Origin: Stromatinia cepivora
Lineage: Eukaryota; Ascomycota; Leotiomycetes; Helotiales; Sclerotiniaceae
Assembly: GCA_014898415.1 (NCBI GenBank)
Contig: RCTD01000003.1
Span: 1,736,001 to 1,800,000, forward strand
Length of the DNA: 64,000 nucleotides
Direction: 5' to 3'
The notes under the pieces are model-generated. The model saw only the letters and a list, made by a program, of their open reading frames with translations. It made no database searches and was not told where the DNA came from. Below are positions 1 through 11,600 of the stretch, piece by piece. Numbering within the stretch: the first letter of the stretch is position 1; every line of letters starts with the position of its first letter. A program made the translations under genes and the position numbers.

Positions 1-956
1 TATGCGCCATCACTCGCTGCAAATGCTACATTATTAGCAATTTTCTGTATCATCACGCTGGCACAACTGATCCAAGGTTTCAAGTACCAGACATGGGCAT
101 TTACGGCTACATTTATGCTGGGGAGTTTGTGCGAAGTAATTGGGTATGCTGGGAGGATAATGATGGCATCTAATCCATGGAGTCATGTTGGGTTTGATAT
201 CCACCCTCTAGATCCATAAGAATGGCACTAATAATCATATAGCCTCACACTCCAAAATCTCTGCCTCACAATTGGTCCCCTGTTTTTCCTTAATGGAGTT
301 TTTCTCTGCTACACAAATATAATCGAAACGTACAGTATCACCCTCTCCCGCATAAACCCCACCACCTACCCCTTAATCACCACCTCAGCCACACTCCTCC
401 CCTTCATCCTCCTCACATCCGGCTCTCTCCTCCAAAGCACATCTGCTATCGGCTTAACTCCATCTTCCTATCTGCCCACGGGCTCTCATCTCGTTATCGT
501 AGGCTTATGTTTCCAACTCCTCTCTATGATTTGTTTCGGTGTCTTGAATGCGGATTTTAAAATCCAAGTTCGTGCTTATCCGGAACAACTTAATGCGTAT
601 GCGGAAAAGACACGCTCTTCTCGACGATTTATGTATTTTTATATTGCGTTGCCGCTCGCGTATTTGGGGGTAGGGGTTAGTGTTGTTTATCGGATGATTG
701 TCCTAGGACAGGGATGGGGAATGGGATTTATGAAGAATGAGGTTGGGTTTGTTTGTTTGGAGGGCATGTAAGTTTTTTCCTTCAGTTTTTTTTTTATCAG
801 GAGTTGTGATGCTGATTTGTTTGTAGATCTGTGGTGGTTGCGGGATATGCTTTGTCGCTTGTGCATCCGGGGTATGTCTTTAGGCCGATGGAGTATATTA
901 GCCATAAGAGTGCAGAGATGATTGCTGATGAGAAGTTGGAAGAGGCTTGGAATTGA
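1..956 (+). CDS. RTA1-like lipid-translocating/resistance membrane protein, 5' truncated by window edge
   Basis: The 5' end lies outside the window. Three exons read through: 1-191, 243-767 and 827-956, giving 281 residues before TGA. Intron 1 (192-242) contains ACTAATAAT and intron 2 (768-826) starts GTAAGT; both phases close correctly. The protein is a chain of hydrophobic segments with family-like stretches: FMLGSLCEVIGYAGR, a Leu/Phe-rich helix LCLTIGPLFFLNG, and VVAGYALSLVHPG near the C-terminus. Fungal RTA1 proteins have seven membrane spans and about 300 residues and are linked to lipid translocation and resistance to 7-aminocholesterol and azoles. That is family knowledge; the substrate here is unknown. 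The C-terminus is a short charged tail rich in Glu and Lys. Confidence 0.85.
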
Positions 957-3153
957 TTGAGATGAAACTAAAGTCGTTCACTTTCTTGAAGGAAGGATGG
1001 CGTTCGTGATTGTGTGGTGGGTTTGGAGACTCATTTTGTACGAGTTCGGTAAAGGTACATCCTTTGAAAGGATGTGATGATAGTTGCAGGTAGAGATGGC
1101 GTTATGGAACTGTTGTTTTCTTGTCGCTCGTCATTAAAAATGGCCTATATTAGGTCACTAGACTGAATGGATGTAAGGTGTGAATAAATGGACATATTTA
1201 ATGACTCTTTCCCGGTTTGAGGACCAGGCAACTATACTGATGTAGTTACGGGAGGTCGGTAGGTCGGGAGACATACTTAAGTCAACGGTCTAGAAGCGAG
1301 ACTGAATGTTCAAACATCATTGGATTACCAGACGAAACATCGACACATCAACTGATACTACCAGAACGGTTGTAAAAGAAAATATGGGTATCACGCAAAA
1401 CAATGCTCTTCCGAGACACCATCGACACACATCCCTATCCAAAAGCCATTGAATCCGTTCACACATAAGTCTGAAAAGTTTGCGCCTTCATCTCATCGAC
1501 CATCCTAGTAATTCAATCTCCAGCCAGTATAACACCAAGCTCCCTCGGATACAGTCCCATCGATTCCTTTCCCGGACGAACTTCAAACTATGCCTTGTCT
1601 ATACCAAAAGCTTCGTAAACACTTTCGCGCCTCGTACTCCCACAATAACTCTAGTGCTCTTGTTCTAATCTTTCGGGAAGTTTTTTGGTTACTAGAAGTA
1701 GACCTGTCACTAGAAAGTCACCTACTAGAGAGCTGTGATCTCACACCTATCAACTGTGATTTGCAGAAGATCAAGAAGCATGCATATTCGTTTAGTCATC
1801 AGTGCTATTGGGCTTTGGTAAGACAGTGGAGATGAAGAGCGCGAACGATATGAGTGTAAAAACAGGAGTAAGTGCTCTGTCCTATTTATCAAATTTGAGA
1901 TACTGGTCAAAACCCACGAAATAAGTATACTTCGCAGTTTCTATTTCCACAGTTTTGCTTGTACCCTGTCTCGCCAGAATGTAGAAATTTTGAGTACTCG
2001 CAGCTCTATAGATAATGGAGCATTAAAATCTATTTTCTTGTCCAACGGTTCTTCGCGAGAGCACCCAGAGCTACGACAGCATGCCTGAAAAATTACTCTG
2101 GGTGGCATGATTGAAGTATAAGGCGCCCCCAGAGTCCATATCAACGTGTCCAGAAGGAGTAATGCATTAATATTCTTGAAGGAGTCAAAACACTGATACT
2201 GGACCTCACCTTCAAGCAATGATGTTTGTGGTGACTTCAATTTAACAGATATCTGGAGAATTGAGGTCTTGCTATTGATTCATCAGCCTCACGAGATGGA
2301 TGATTCAGATCAAAACCTACAGTTAACGCTCTCGAATGAGCCATAATTTTCCTTTTTGGCGCTATCTTCACAGGAGACACTCCATGCCTTGCTCTGATAA
2401 CCACTTGATAGATATATTCCAATCCTTCTTTTGCATATCTCTGGTATTTTGTTTTGATTCATCACCTTTAATGTGTCAGGATCTAGCCTGACCGCGCTAT
2501 CAACTTCTCGGTTTCGTGAAACTACACGGGTATGAAATGGGACTTACTTGCCCTAACTAGTCCGTCAGCGAGGCGTAAAATATCATTTAGCTAGATTGCA
2601 CATGACTTGCAGCCTGTTTTCGATCTAGGAACATGGAGTAGCTTTCCGAGCCCAGGTTGTTCGGCCGACCCCAACGCAAGTATTTATGCTGGTTGGAAAA
2701 TGTGTCTTTCGTGAAGAGTTCTTTCCTTAGATTAAGCTGTAATATGACCATTGGACCGTTGATACTCTGTCAGAAAATCACATACTTTCTTGTCGCGAGA
2801 GCTGACTACAAGGACTTCACTCCATCCTGGCTTCTTTTCCTTCCTGAATGTAACCCGTATAGCCTGTGGATATTAGTGCTTAGGTAGCATCTCATCAATT
2901 ATTTATAGCAACATTGATAGTGTATAGGCAATATTCCCTGTCCAATTTGGCCTTGATGTTGATACCATGTTTACCGATTCAGGAATTAAGCATTGGGAGA
3001 TTATGCGAGGTGTATTGCATTTGGAGATAGCTTAAAGGTCTAATAAAAGAAATTAATTTAGCTAGCTCTGATGGATAGAATAACACAACAATGTTGATAT
3101 GATGGTTGGGAAGAGGACGAAGGAAGATCTTAATCACAAGCACGGGTCACTAA
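957..3153. other. Intergenic, no supported gene
   Basis: I read both strands and found only short unrelated open frames (for example minus 1941-2240 and plus 2657-2887) with no family motif, no good codon pattern and no splice sites that extend them. Confidence 0.6.
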
Positions 3154-3323
3154 GTGAACTCTCAAGTAATCCGGAATACACTTTCCCTATTATGGAATAA
3201 GGTTATGAATGTATGATTGGAAATTTTCAATCCACTTTGATGATTCTCCTATTCGGAAATAGGAAATAATAAATAACCTCATTTCAAAAGGGTTTAGTGT
3301 ATTCTGGATTACTTGAAGTTCAG
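3154..3323. mobile_element. MITE-like non-coding inverted-repeat element
   Basis: The left arm at 3162-3182 and the right arm at 3296-3316 are reverse complements over 21 bases with one mismatch. The similarity extends outward to 3154/3323 with a one- to two-base gap, and inward imperfectly (CCCTATTATGGAATAAGGTTAT against its partner ATAACCTCATTTCAAAAGGG). The unit is about 170 bp, AT-rich and has no coding capacity. This is the shape of a miniature inverted-repeat transposable element. I see no unambiguous target-site duplication. It ends 268 bp before the start codon of the next gene. Confidence 0.6.
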
Positions 3324-3590
3324 ACGGTTGCCATCATCATTATTACATAATACTACCATTTACTCCTGGTGCAGATGGAGGCAAATAAAAACATCACCAT
3401 CATCCACTTCTCGAGCCAAATCAAAGGAGAAGCCTTCAACAGCAGACGTTTCTATACATGAAATCCATCCATACGTTCTTGATATACCACATGTTCATTT
3501 AAGGTTACATTTCACCTCCTACTATTCATCCAAGTTTCGATACACTTTCTTAAGCGACATTTAAGAAAGCGATATATCAACGTCTTCGTA

Positions 3591-4999
3591 ATGGCACAGC
3601 CGGAAACCTTCTTATGGATTAATGAAAGTCCTCATATACTACAGCAGGTCATTTCAACACAAAAGCCCCACCCAGGTTACCGTCCCCGGAAATCACATAC
3701 CAAGTCCCGGAATGGCTGCAAAAACTGCAGAAAGCGCAGAATCAAGGTGTTTAATTATTAGTCCTACCATTTTGATGTTGTCTGATAGAGGATTAGTGTG
3801 ATGAAGCAAGACCCAGCTGTGGTCAATGTTCAGACCGACTACTGGGCTCACTCCAATGCGACTTTTCCGTTCCGCAAAAGTTAACTGCGGAACACTCATC
3901 CCAGCTACTAGCACACAATCCGTTACTTATTGTACCTAGCACATCAGCCAAAGACCAAATTATGTTCTATCTGGAAAAGTCGGACGTTTCAAGCTGGCAC
4001 GTCAAAAATCTCTACTACGAACCTGGTGATGCAATCGAATTATTGAACCACTTCCTCGGTGTAACTACCCCATGGTTTGGATCTCCGTCATTTCAGCGAA
4101 TTATGCAGCATTGTGGGCTTGGGCTTTCACTAAAAGCCCCTTACCTGATGCACACCATTCTCGCCTTTTCAGCAAGTCACCTCCATTATTTACACCCGGA
4201 AGAGAAAAAATACAGCACTGCTTCTATGTTGCATTACAACCCTTCTCTAGCTTTATACTCATCAGAACTTCTGACAACCTTGAGTGCTAGTAACGCAGAT
4301 GTAATTATAGCATCATCTTACTTCCATACGATGCTGGCATTTAGAAATGTCCAACTGAATCCAGACATTGACACTAACGCCGGCGGAGCATTTACTTGGC
4401 TGCATACTATGAGAGGGGTACCTATTCTATGGGACACGAAAGATATGCGTTCTCATCTCGAAGGCAGTGTCTTGCTGGATATGGAACACGATTGTAAAGT
4501 CTTAGATGAAGGGATTTGCGATCATGACAAGCCGGAAGATGGGAGTACCTGGGCGCTGGAAACCTCTAGAGCGCTTCATGGGCTATTTGAAGTTGATTGC
4601 GATCCATATACATTCAGAAACACATACCGGGGGCCCTTGAGGCGCTTGTGTCACCTGATGCGACTTGGAACTGGCCAAGAAGCGGCCTGCGCATTCATGT
4701 CGTTCGTGGGTGAACTTCCCACTCCGTTTGCATTGTTATTAGAACAGAAGGACCCCAGGGCTTTACTAATTTTATGTTATTGGAGCGCACTTTTTAGTCA
4801 AATCAATTACTGGTGGGTTGTCGAGTCTGCAAGTATTGTTTGTAGATGGCTTTGCGCATACTTGGAGAGAACTACCAAACAAAGACTCCATGATTTACTA
4901 CACTTTCCAGCTAGCAAATGCGGTTATGTAATGAGTGAATATCATCTGGAGACTCGCAAAACAACCACTACGATTCCTCAGGGCAGTACGTTTCTATGA
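3591..4999 (+). CDS. Zn2Cys6 transcription factor, Upc2-like type
   Basis: Exons 3591-3746 and 3797-4999 encode 452 residues. The 50 bp intron (3747-3796) falls inside the zinc cluster, immediately before Cys53. The cluster reads Cys43, Cys46, Cys53, Cys60, Cys63, Cys73 with basic residues KRRIK between, and binds two zinc ions to contact DNA (family knowledge). Behind it lies a helical regulatory domain with the stretch APYLMHTILAFSASHLHYL. This pattern of hydrophobic 'LMH..LAFSA.HL' is shared by many small fungal C6 factors related to sterol-uptake regulator Upc2. The start is the first ATG upstream that keeps the cluster in frame. The target genes are unknown. The MITE-like element upstream may affect its promoter (inference). 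Confidence 0.8.
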
Positions 5000-5208
5000 G
5001 GGAGGTATCATGCCAAAAAGAAGAGTCAATTGTTTCCAATAGTCCCGGACTAAAATTGAACAACATGAGATTCTGATTCTTTATATCCATTTCGTACAAT
5101 GAATCCAACTGGGATATTGAATCTACGCCGTTGACTAATCGAAACAAGCCACCATTCTCAAAAACCCACCTTTTTCTGAATGTTTAAAAATCTCAAATCA
5201 GACTGCGT
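5000..5208. other. Short intergenic stretch
   Basis: 3' flank of the C6 regulator. Nothing recognisable. Confidence 0.5.
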
Positions 5209-6102
5209 CTAGGTTATGGGCGCACTGAACGCTACCCGGATTTTCGTTAAAGGATCTAGCAAATAGTCATTGGAACAGTTCATAAAGATCTTGGACATTT
5301 TGGTACGGAGTTCGCTGAGCCATTGGAAATATTCGTTGCTCCTTAGACCGGATTCCACCTCGAGCGGTCTGGCCCGAAATGAAATACAAATGTGGCTTCT
5401 TGAAGGAAGCAAAATCTTGACACGGCAAACACAAGCAACAAAGCAAGTGGAGCCGTGTAGCACAGCACCCAATCTCCGAGCCCATAGAATTCATCCTTGA
5501 AATCTGGAACTTTTACATACAGTTGCTCCCTGAGCCCTTCAAGATTCCTCCACCGGTAGTGGGATACCGCTGTCGCATAACGCTCACTGCCTGTCTTACC
5601 TAATAATGTCTGGCCATTCGATATCCCTGACTATACAAGGCGAACCAAGCAAATCCATTCTTTGTTTTCTCCTCAAAAACACAGGCCATGTCGTCGTGGA
5701 GATTTTAAAGTAAGCCACGTCGCTGGATATGAGGTTCAACTTCAAAAGCCTCCCGATAGAGCTATTTTTAATGCTCTTGGAGTCTCCTATGTCTGCAAAA
5801 GAATGATATTCTACGGCCTTACATTTGACAACTCCAATGGCATCTGAATCCAGAGAAATTGCTGCTACAAATTTCGTAATATTCTTTATGGTAGTCATCT
5901 CCAGCTGTTCATCGCCAGTACCATAATGGCGAAGAGGACCCTGGCCATGGCAGCATTAACAAACCCAAGAAGAGGACCCATATAAATCCCATGAACGTCC
6001 AGTTGAGGTGATGTTTCCGCTTCTATGATATAAAGGGGCCGTATGAAGTGTACTTTTTCGGAGTTTAATTCAGAGTGGTAAGAGTGGAGTGATGTAATAA
6101 TA
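5209..6102 (-). pseudogene. Decayed unrecognised gene encoding a membrane-like protein
   Basis: Four coding-like blocks follow one another on the minus strand but in different frames. From the 5' side they are: about 6102-5896 (stretch GFVNAAMARVLFAIMVLAMN, hydrophobic); 5898-5596 (ITKFVAAISLDSDA, then TTWPVFLRRKQRMDLLG); about 5610-5340 (YRWRNLEGLREQLYVKVPDF followed by a probable membrane helix LALLLVFAVSRF); and about 5355-5212 (SNEYFQWLSELRTKM...). A stop ends the first block, and the second to third and third to fourth joins need frame changes that no normal-length GT..AG intron explains. I do not recognise the family. It could be a real gene with unusual introns, but a decayed copy is more likely. 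Confidence 0.4.
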
Positions 6103-6568
6103 AATCATGGGATCGTAATGTCAGATGTAATCGAATACGTTCTGCATTTGGTTTAGCGCACGTATGAAGATATGCCTAAGCCATATACAGAACGTATTCG
6201 CTTCGGCTTGCTTTGATTGCAAATCAGGAGGAAGATGCATTGTCTTGACGTACTGCATGCTTCGGTCCTCGCGTTTTCGCTCTCTGTTGATCTGTTGTTT
6301 GGTCAATTTGTAATTCCTTGGTATAAATATGAGTTCATCGCTGATAAGGTTAAGGTTGCTCCCCCTCACTAGTAAAATAGCTTTACTTGGCTGGTGAAGT
6401 TTAAAAGCTTTGGATTCCTCGATTACTTGGCCAGAATCTATATCATCTTTCATCACGGAATTTACTTCTTATATATATCGCTGTACGTTCCGGGTCAGTT
6501 TTAATATCAAAACATCTCTGTATCTCCTCAATCCGACACTTTTGCTTTTCCCAAGTCCTTACGTCATA
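6103..6568. other. Upstream region of the NmrA-like gene
   Basis: This AT-rich stretch contains the promoter and leader of the next gene. A 111-codon minus frame (6121-6456) has no recognisable motif and is not supported as a gene. Confidence 0.5.
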
Positions 6569-7507
6569 ATGTCAAGCCGGCAGAGCTTCGTCGCTATTGC
6601 AGGCGCAACAGGCAATCTAGGCTCTCAGATTGCCTTCGATCTACGCAAGAGAAATGTAGCAGTCAAAGCCCTAGTGCGTCCCGGTACCGCAGCATCCCGC
6701 ACCCAAAACTTACGAGATGCCGGCGTCACAATAGCAGAAGTCAACATGAACGATGTTCCAGCCATCACAAAAGCCATCACAGGTGCTACAACAGTCGTCT
6801 CGTCACTTCAAGGTCTCCGGGACGTTATACTGGATGTTCAAGGAAGACTTCTCGAAGCTTCTGTCGCTGCGAAAGTACAGCGATTCATCCCATCCGATTA
6901 CTCATTGGATTTCACCAAGTGCGAGCCAGGCACTAACCGAAATCTAGATTTGCGTCGTGAATTTCATGCCAAACTTGATGCATCGGGTATTCAATGGACG
7001 AGCATATTGAATGGTGCTTTCATGGAACTTCTGACAACCGGTCAACTGCCAGTTATCAACGATAGATGGCACCGTATCATGTATTTTGGCAGTGCAGATC
7101 AGAAGCTCGATTACACAATCATTCCAGATGTAGCTGCTTATACGGCCGCTGTGGCTGCGGATCCAAACCCAACACCTAAGTTCCTACGTATTGCAGGTAG
7201 CTCGGTCAATGCGAAGGATTTGGCCGAAATTGTAACTAAGGTACGTGGTGAGCAGTATACACCGATGTGGATAGGCAGTGTTGGATTCCTTCGGATGTTT
7301 ATCTGGATCTTGAAATTTTTGATCGGGGGTGTGGAGGACAAGTTGTTTCCTCCTTGGCAGGGAATGCAATATTTGGAAAACATGGTCTCTGGAAAAGGCA
7401 TGCTGGATCCTATTGATAATGATAGGTATCCTGATGTGGAGTTGTCGACGTTGGAGAAAGCTCTTTCAGAGGCGGACGCGGAAAAGGAGAAGAAGAAGTC
7501 GGCCTGA
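6569..7507 (+). CDS. NmrA-like / isoflavone-reductase-like NAD(P)-binding protein
   Basis: A single exon of 312 residues. The N-terminus has the Rossmann motif GATGNLGSQIA at residues 10-20, followed by a basic stretch (LRKRNVAVKALVRPG) suited to NADP phosphate binding. RFIPSDYSLDF in the middle matches the 'RFlPSeFG' segment of the NmrA/PCBER (isoflavone reductase) family. Members are cytosolic reductases acting on phenolics or, like NmrA, redox sensors that bind the cofactor without catalysis; which applies here cannot be decided from sequence. The C-terminus carries a Lys-rich tail. I chose ATG 6569 because the Rossmann strand begins right after it; the frame is open upstream but has no conserved sequence. 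Confidence 0.85.
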   Translation: MSSRQSFVAIAGATGNLGSQIAFDLRKRNVAVKALVRPGTAASRTQNLRDAGVTIAEVNMNDVPAITKAITGATTVVSSLQGLRDVILDVQGRLLEASVAAKVQRFIPSDYSLDFTKCEPGTNRNLDLRREFHAKLDASGIQWTSILNGAFMELLTTGQLPVINDRWHRIMYFGSADQKLDYTIIPDVAAYTAAVAADPNPTPKFLRIAGSSVNAKDLAEIVTKVRGEQYTPMWIGSVGFLRMFIWILKFLIGGVEDKLFPPWQGMQYLENMVSGKGMLDPIDNDRYPDVELSTLEKALSEADAEKEKKKSA

Positions 7508-8512
7508 ATGGAGGAAAATGAGATAAGAAACGGATTTCCTGTAGGTATGATACGTGAGTATCGGAGTTTGGTTGGGGGCTGTTGATATCGATTTGTTGGT
7601 CTAATTACTTAGCAATATAATTCGAATATGTAATTTAACTTTCCTTCATCATTACATAAGTGTGTGACAGATACATCGAGATAGCACTCCTGTGGTTGTG
7701 GTGAATATGTGATTCTTTGGACTTCCGTGGGCATCAAGAATGCTCATAGAACTATCCAGTCTTCAGAACCAACTTGTGAACATCCTGAAACAATCATTCT
7801 CTTCTCATCTAGTATTTGAAAACCGTCCTGTATGTATCTCGAAATATCCGTGGAATAATATTAGAAGATCGTTAGACTATGAATTAAATACTTGTGTTTT
7901 TGTAGATTGGAGCTATGACCACTCACTAAGTTGCACTAGTCACACTTAATCTAGACTCCGACAACCCGACATCTCAACGTTTCCATCGCAACTCTAAAAA
8001 GCATTCCATATACCTTGAACGTATGCTTTTTACTTGGTACGCGTGCGTGGCCTTTATCATATCTCCTGTTAACTTGACACATCATATGGTATTCAATGCC
8101 ATGGCGAAAGCCACAGAAGAACTCGTTCGTCGATGCTCAGCTGAAGACGAGAGAAATTTCCCATGGCATCGACATGGCAGAATCTAGAATGAAGACAACT
8201 TCCCGCAGATATGATATACCGGTTGAGATGGTTAAACTATGTGCCCGATGATTCTTTGTTTTGCTATGCTAGTAGACGATTTATAATGCTAGAACGAGTT
8301 GCAGAAATAGAATTTCCAGGAACCTTTGGAACTTAGATGAAGACTACAAGGAGAAAACTTTAGTTTCATCGATGGATCGAGAGCTGGTTGTATATAAGGT
8401 ACGATCCGGCAGCGTTGCAAAAAACTTTTCGATGAACAGATCTTCAAAACATCCCACCTTTTACCGTAACAGAACCTCAAATTACGCGGATCACCACGAT
8501 ATTACACACGAA
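7508..8512. other. Intergenic, no supported gene
   Basis: Only short frames without motifs on either strand (for example plus 7740-7949). Confidence 0.5.
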
Positions 8513-8966
8513 ATGAAGACCAACATTCTCGTAAAGACAGTGTCAGCAAACCCAACGCAATCTACACAGGCATGTGCAAACACTATGTACTCATGGCAAT
8601 TTTCTCAATTCCGAAGACACATCATCAGCCCTAAAGGGTATTTCTTCCCTCTTTCAATCAAAAGCCGGAAAGTCGCTGTCACAATTTCCTGGTGGTAGAC
8701 ACGTCAATAGACTGGTGTACGCTCACAACACGGCTCAAGTATATATCTGCGGCTGGGGTATTGGAAAAGTTACTCCTATCAGGTCGGAAGATATCGTTGG
8801 AAGCTTTAACATGATCAGCAAGGGATGCGGCGATACTGATTCCTCTACTGGGGAGCTTTGGTTTCCAGACCTCGATTATTCTATTGGTTTTGGTAGAGTC
8901 AATGAGGTGATTTGTGAGCCCAAGAATCTACGGCACAAATGGGGCAGAATGGTTGGGTTGGTATGA
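8513..8966 (+). CDS. Possible small protein, uncertain model
   Basis: The 3' part is a clean frame ending at 8966 with balanced composition: FPGGRHVNRLVYAHNTAQVYICGW, then RSEDIVGSFNMISKGCGD. An ATG at 8513 can be joined to it by a weak 45 bp intron (donor GTGCAA after 8572, acceptor GAAG). The layout of a Cys in a strand, a 'xxxDIxxxxxxISxxCG' helix and then an aromatic tail resembles small secreted fungal proteins such as the Hce2/killer-toxin-like group, but this is only a similarity of pattern. I see no convincing signal peptide, so the true 5' end may be missing or the gene decayed. Confidence 0.3.
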
Positions 8967-9315
8967 TCTACATTTTACTTGGCATCCTCTTATCTCGGCT
9001 GTCATATTGATCAAAATGTAGAGGTTGATCGTTTATTCGAATAATGAAATCATATTTTCATTCTCGTGTGCTCCCATATATTATCCTTTTGTCGAACGAT
9101 GCAGACTTGAATTTGATTCTGATGCAATTTGCAGCAACACCTGCGCTTGTAAGAGAAAACTGATGTCTACTGATTTCAATGCTCATACAAGAGCATAATA
9201 ACTGGAAGAGGGGCCGTCAAAGAAATAATCTGTGCTAGTGTACGCTCTATGCTTGACAATCCAGTTTGTTTCGCAAATTCCACATCTGCAGTACTCACCA
9301 AAACATAGAACTGGC

Positions 9316-9815
9316 ACAAGGTGAATCAGTTCAGACGAGAAGTGATTAGGCCTTTCTGTCACTTTCATCCCTTCATTCGAGAAGCGACCTTGGCAAGAAG
9401 GGATATAGTGTACGACAGGAAAAACGTCCAACGCCCACCCATGCCGTTTTTCTCTCGTAGTACTATTGATTGATCTTCGTCTCATTGGCCGAAAACTTTT
9501 GGTTGTATAGGGCAAAGACCTAATGGTTTATCCTCTCATCCTCTTCCCCGCTTTCATTACATTACGGCCTACCTAGCCAGGGTAGCCTTTTTTGTTGCAT
9601 ATCGCAAAGGCCTAATGGTTTGTCGTCTGGTATTTATTTGATCCTTCCTCGGCCGTACCGTCTTTCACCTCTATGCCAGTGGCTGGGAACTTTTGGCTAC
9701 ACATTGCAGAGGCCTAATGACTTCTCATCTGATCTACTTACTCTACTTGCATTCGCTCATCACTTACTCAGTTTAGTTATATATTTTTTAGTTGCATATC
9801 GTAAAGATCTAAAGG
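9316..9815. repeat. Degenerate ~97 bp tandem repeat with an inverted copy
   Basis: Four direct copies of a motif of the type GTTGCATATCGCAAAGGCCT followed by AATG lie at about 9501, 9594, 9695 and 9791, spaced 93-101 bp. An inverted copy lies at 9316-9352; its reverse complement (GGCCTAATCACTTCTCGTCT) closely matches the third direct copy. Open frames here on both strands (minus 9183-9515, plus 9620-9844) share the derived peptide RPNxFSSxL because they lie in opposite copies of the same repeat, so neither is a supported gene. Confidence 0.5.
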
Positions 9816-9844
9816 CTTTTGGGCTGGACATGAAAGTTAGATGA

Positions 9845-10229
9845 TGGATGCTACTGTGAATAATATGTCTAGCAAAGCCGCATATGCTTGGTAGTAAAAC
9901 GAATAGTGCCGCAGTAAAGGAAAGAACCTTACAGCTTTTCGCTATTTACTATGCCTTGAAGGTTATGAATAATCTTCATTCACAGTTCCTCACTCATATA
10001 TGTTCTACCATGTGGTGTAAACTGATTTTTGATTTTTACTAGTATTGTGTTGCAACATGTTGATTATCATTCCCTGAACCCTTGGTTTTACAGCAGCTAC
10101 AGAACCAATAGTTCTCCGCTGCACTTTCGTGGATATCAGTATACCGGGTATACGCCGCGCAACTTTTGCAAATGTTATGATTTCTCTTCTTGAACTTGTA
10201 CCATCATTCATATAGTCAAACATTCAAGA
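9845..10229. other. Intergenic stretch before the pseudogene
   Basis: Nothing recognisable. It would hold the former promoter of the aminotransferase pseudogene. Confidence 0.4.
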
Positions 10230-11600
10230 ATGGCCACCAAAGAACCATTTGGAAAATCATTGCGAGAAAAGCATTTCCTCTTCGACCCAAAATACCATCC
10301 CCTAAACCACGGTTCCTTCGGCACTTTTCCGAATGTATCCGCGACCGTCAACTCAACTCCAAGACGCCATCAAATCCCGTTCAGACACTTTTCTACAATA
10401 CATGTTCCCGGAACTCCTAGCTCAATCTCGTAGCGCTATCGTACCTCTTCTTGGCGTCGATATGATGAAGTCGTAATTGTCCCAAATGCTACTACGGGGA
10501 TCAGTACTGTGTTAAGAAATCTAGTATATGAGAAATACGATGTGATTGTGTATTTTAATACTATTCATGGAGCTTGTGAGAAGACCATTCAGTATATATG
10601 TGAGACGTCGCACGCTGGATCGGAGATTTCCGTCTGAAAATTCATTATCCGGTTGGAGATGAGGATATTGTATCTAGATTTTGTGATGCGGTTGGGCGGT
10701 TAGTTGGACATGAGAAGAATGTAAAGGTTGCTATGTTTGATACTGTGATCACGATGCCTGGAGTCAGGTTTCATTGAGAGAAAATGGTAAAAGCGTGTAA
10801 GGAATTAGGAGTGTTGAGTCTTATCGATGCTGCCCACGGCATTGTGCACATCAATCTATCAAGGTTGGGAGACATCGGACCGGACTTCTTTGTTAGTAAT
10901 TGCTACAAGTATGTCTCTCGACCCTACAGCTGGTGCTCGCATCACAAATTGACACTAAACAGATGGCTGTTCATTTCTCGCGGCTGCCCTATGTTGCGCG
11001 TACCATTTCGAAGCCAACCATTGATCCGAATCACACCACCAACCTCCAAATCTTTCCAAAAAATTTCATATCGAGATAAATTATCAGTCAAAGACTAGTT
11101 TATCCAATTTTTCCTGAAAGCTGCAACCGTCGATTTAACTCCCTATCTCTGCATCCCAGACGCATTGAACTTCCGAGCATGAATTTGTGGAGGCGAAGAG
11201 AAAATCGGGGAATATTGGGAAAACCTAACACTAACTACTGGTGGTCAAGGAATGGCCCATATGCTTCATACTGAGATTTCGGAGAATAAGACAGGTTTTA
11301 TTAATCGGTGCTGTTTTGCTAATATTCATTTACCATTCAATGTCGTGCAAATTCCCAGAGTAGTTTCGCCCGCTTCGTACTCTGATGATTTCACCATTGG
11401 TACTGCAGATGCTCCGAAGATTGAGTAATTGATCGAAGAAGTTTCTATTAAAGGATACGATACGATGTTCATGATGAAATATTATTCTGGAACGTTGTGG
11501 GTTAGGATCAGTGGTCGGGTGTATCTTGAATTAGCGGATTTTGAGTCGGCAGCGGTCAGGTTGAATGGATGTGAAAGATGCTCAGGATTGAATCAGTTGT
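10230..11600 (+). pseudogene. Aminotransferase class V, isopenicillin N epimerase-like, inactivated
   Basis: The original protein is recognisable in pieces. The start block has FLFDPKYHPLNHGSFGTFP. Then come LQDAIKSRSDTFLQYMFPEL, VVIVPNATTGISTVLRNLV, VITMPGVRF, ELGVLSLIDAAHG and FFVSNCYKWLFISRGC, the last containing the lysine that would bind PLP and spanning a normal 51-55 bp intron near 10910-10963. Fungal relatives of about 430-450 residues are PLP-dependent epimerase/lyase-like enzymes. This copy has at least three frameshifts before residue 80, a stop after GSEISV with another frameshift, and in-frame stops near 10774, 11178 and 11426. Two stops stand where relatives have Trp (TGG to TGA), a transition of the RIP type. 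It cannot make a full enzyme. Confidence 0.85.
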
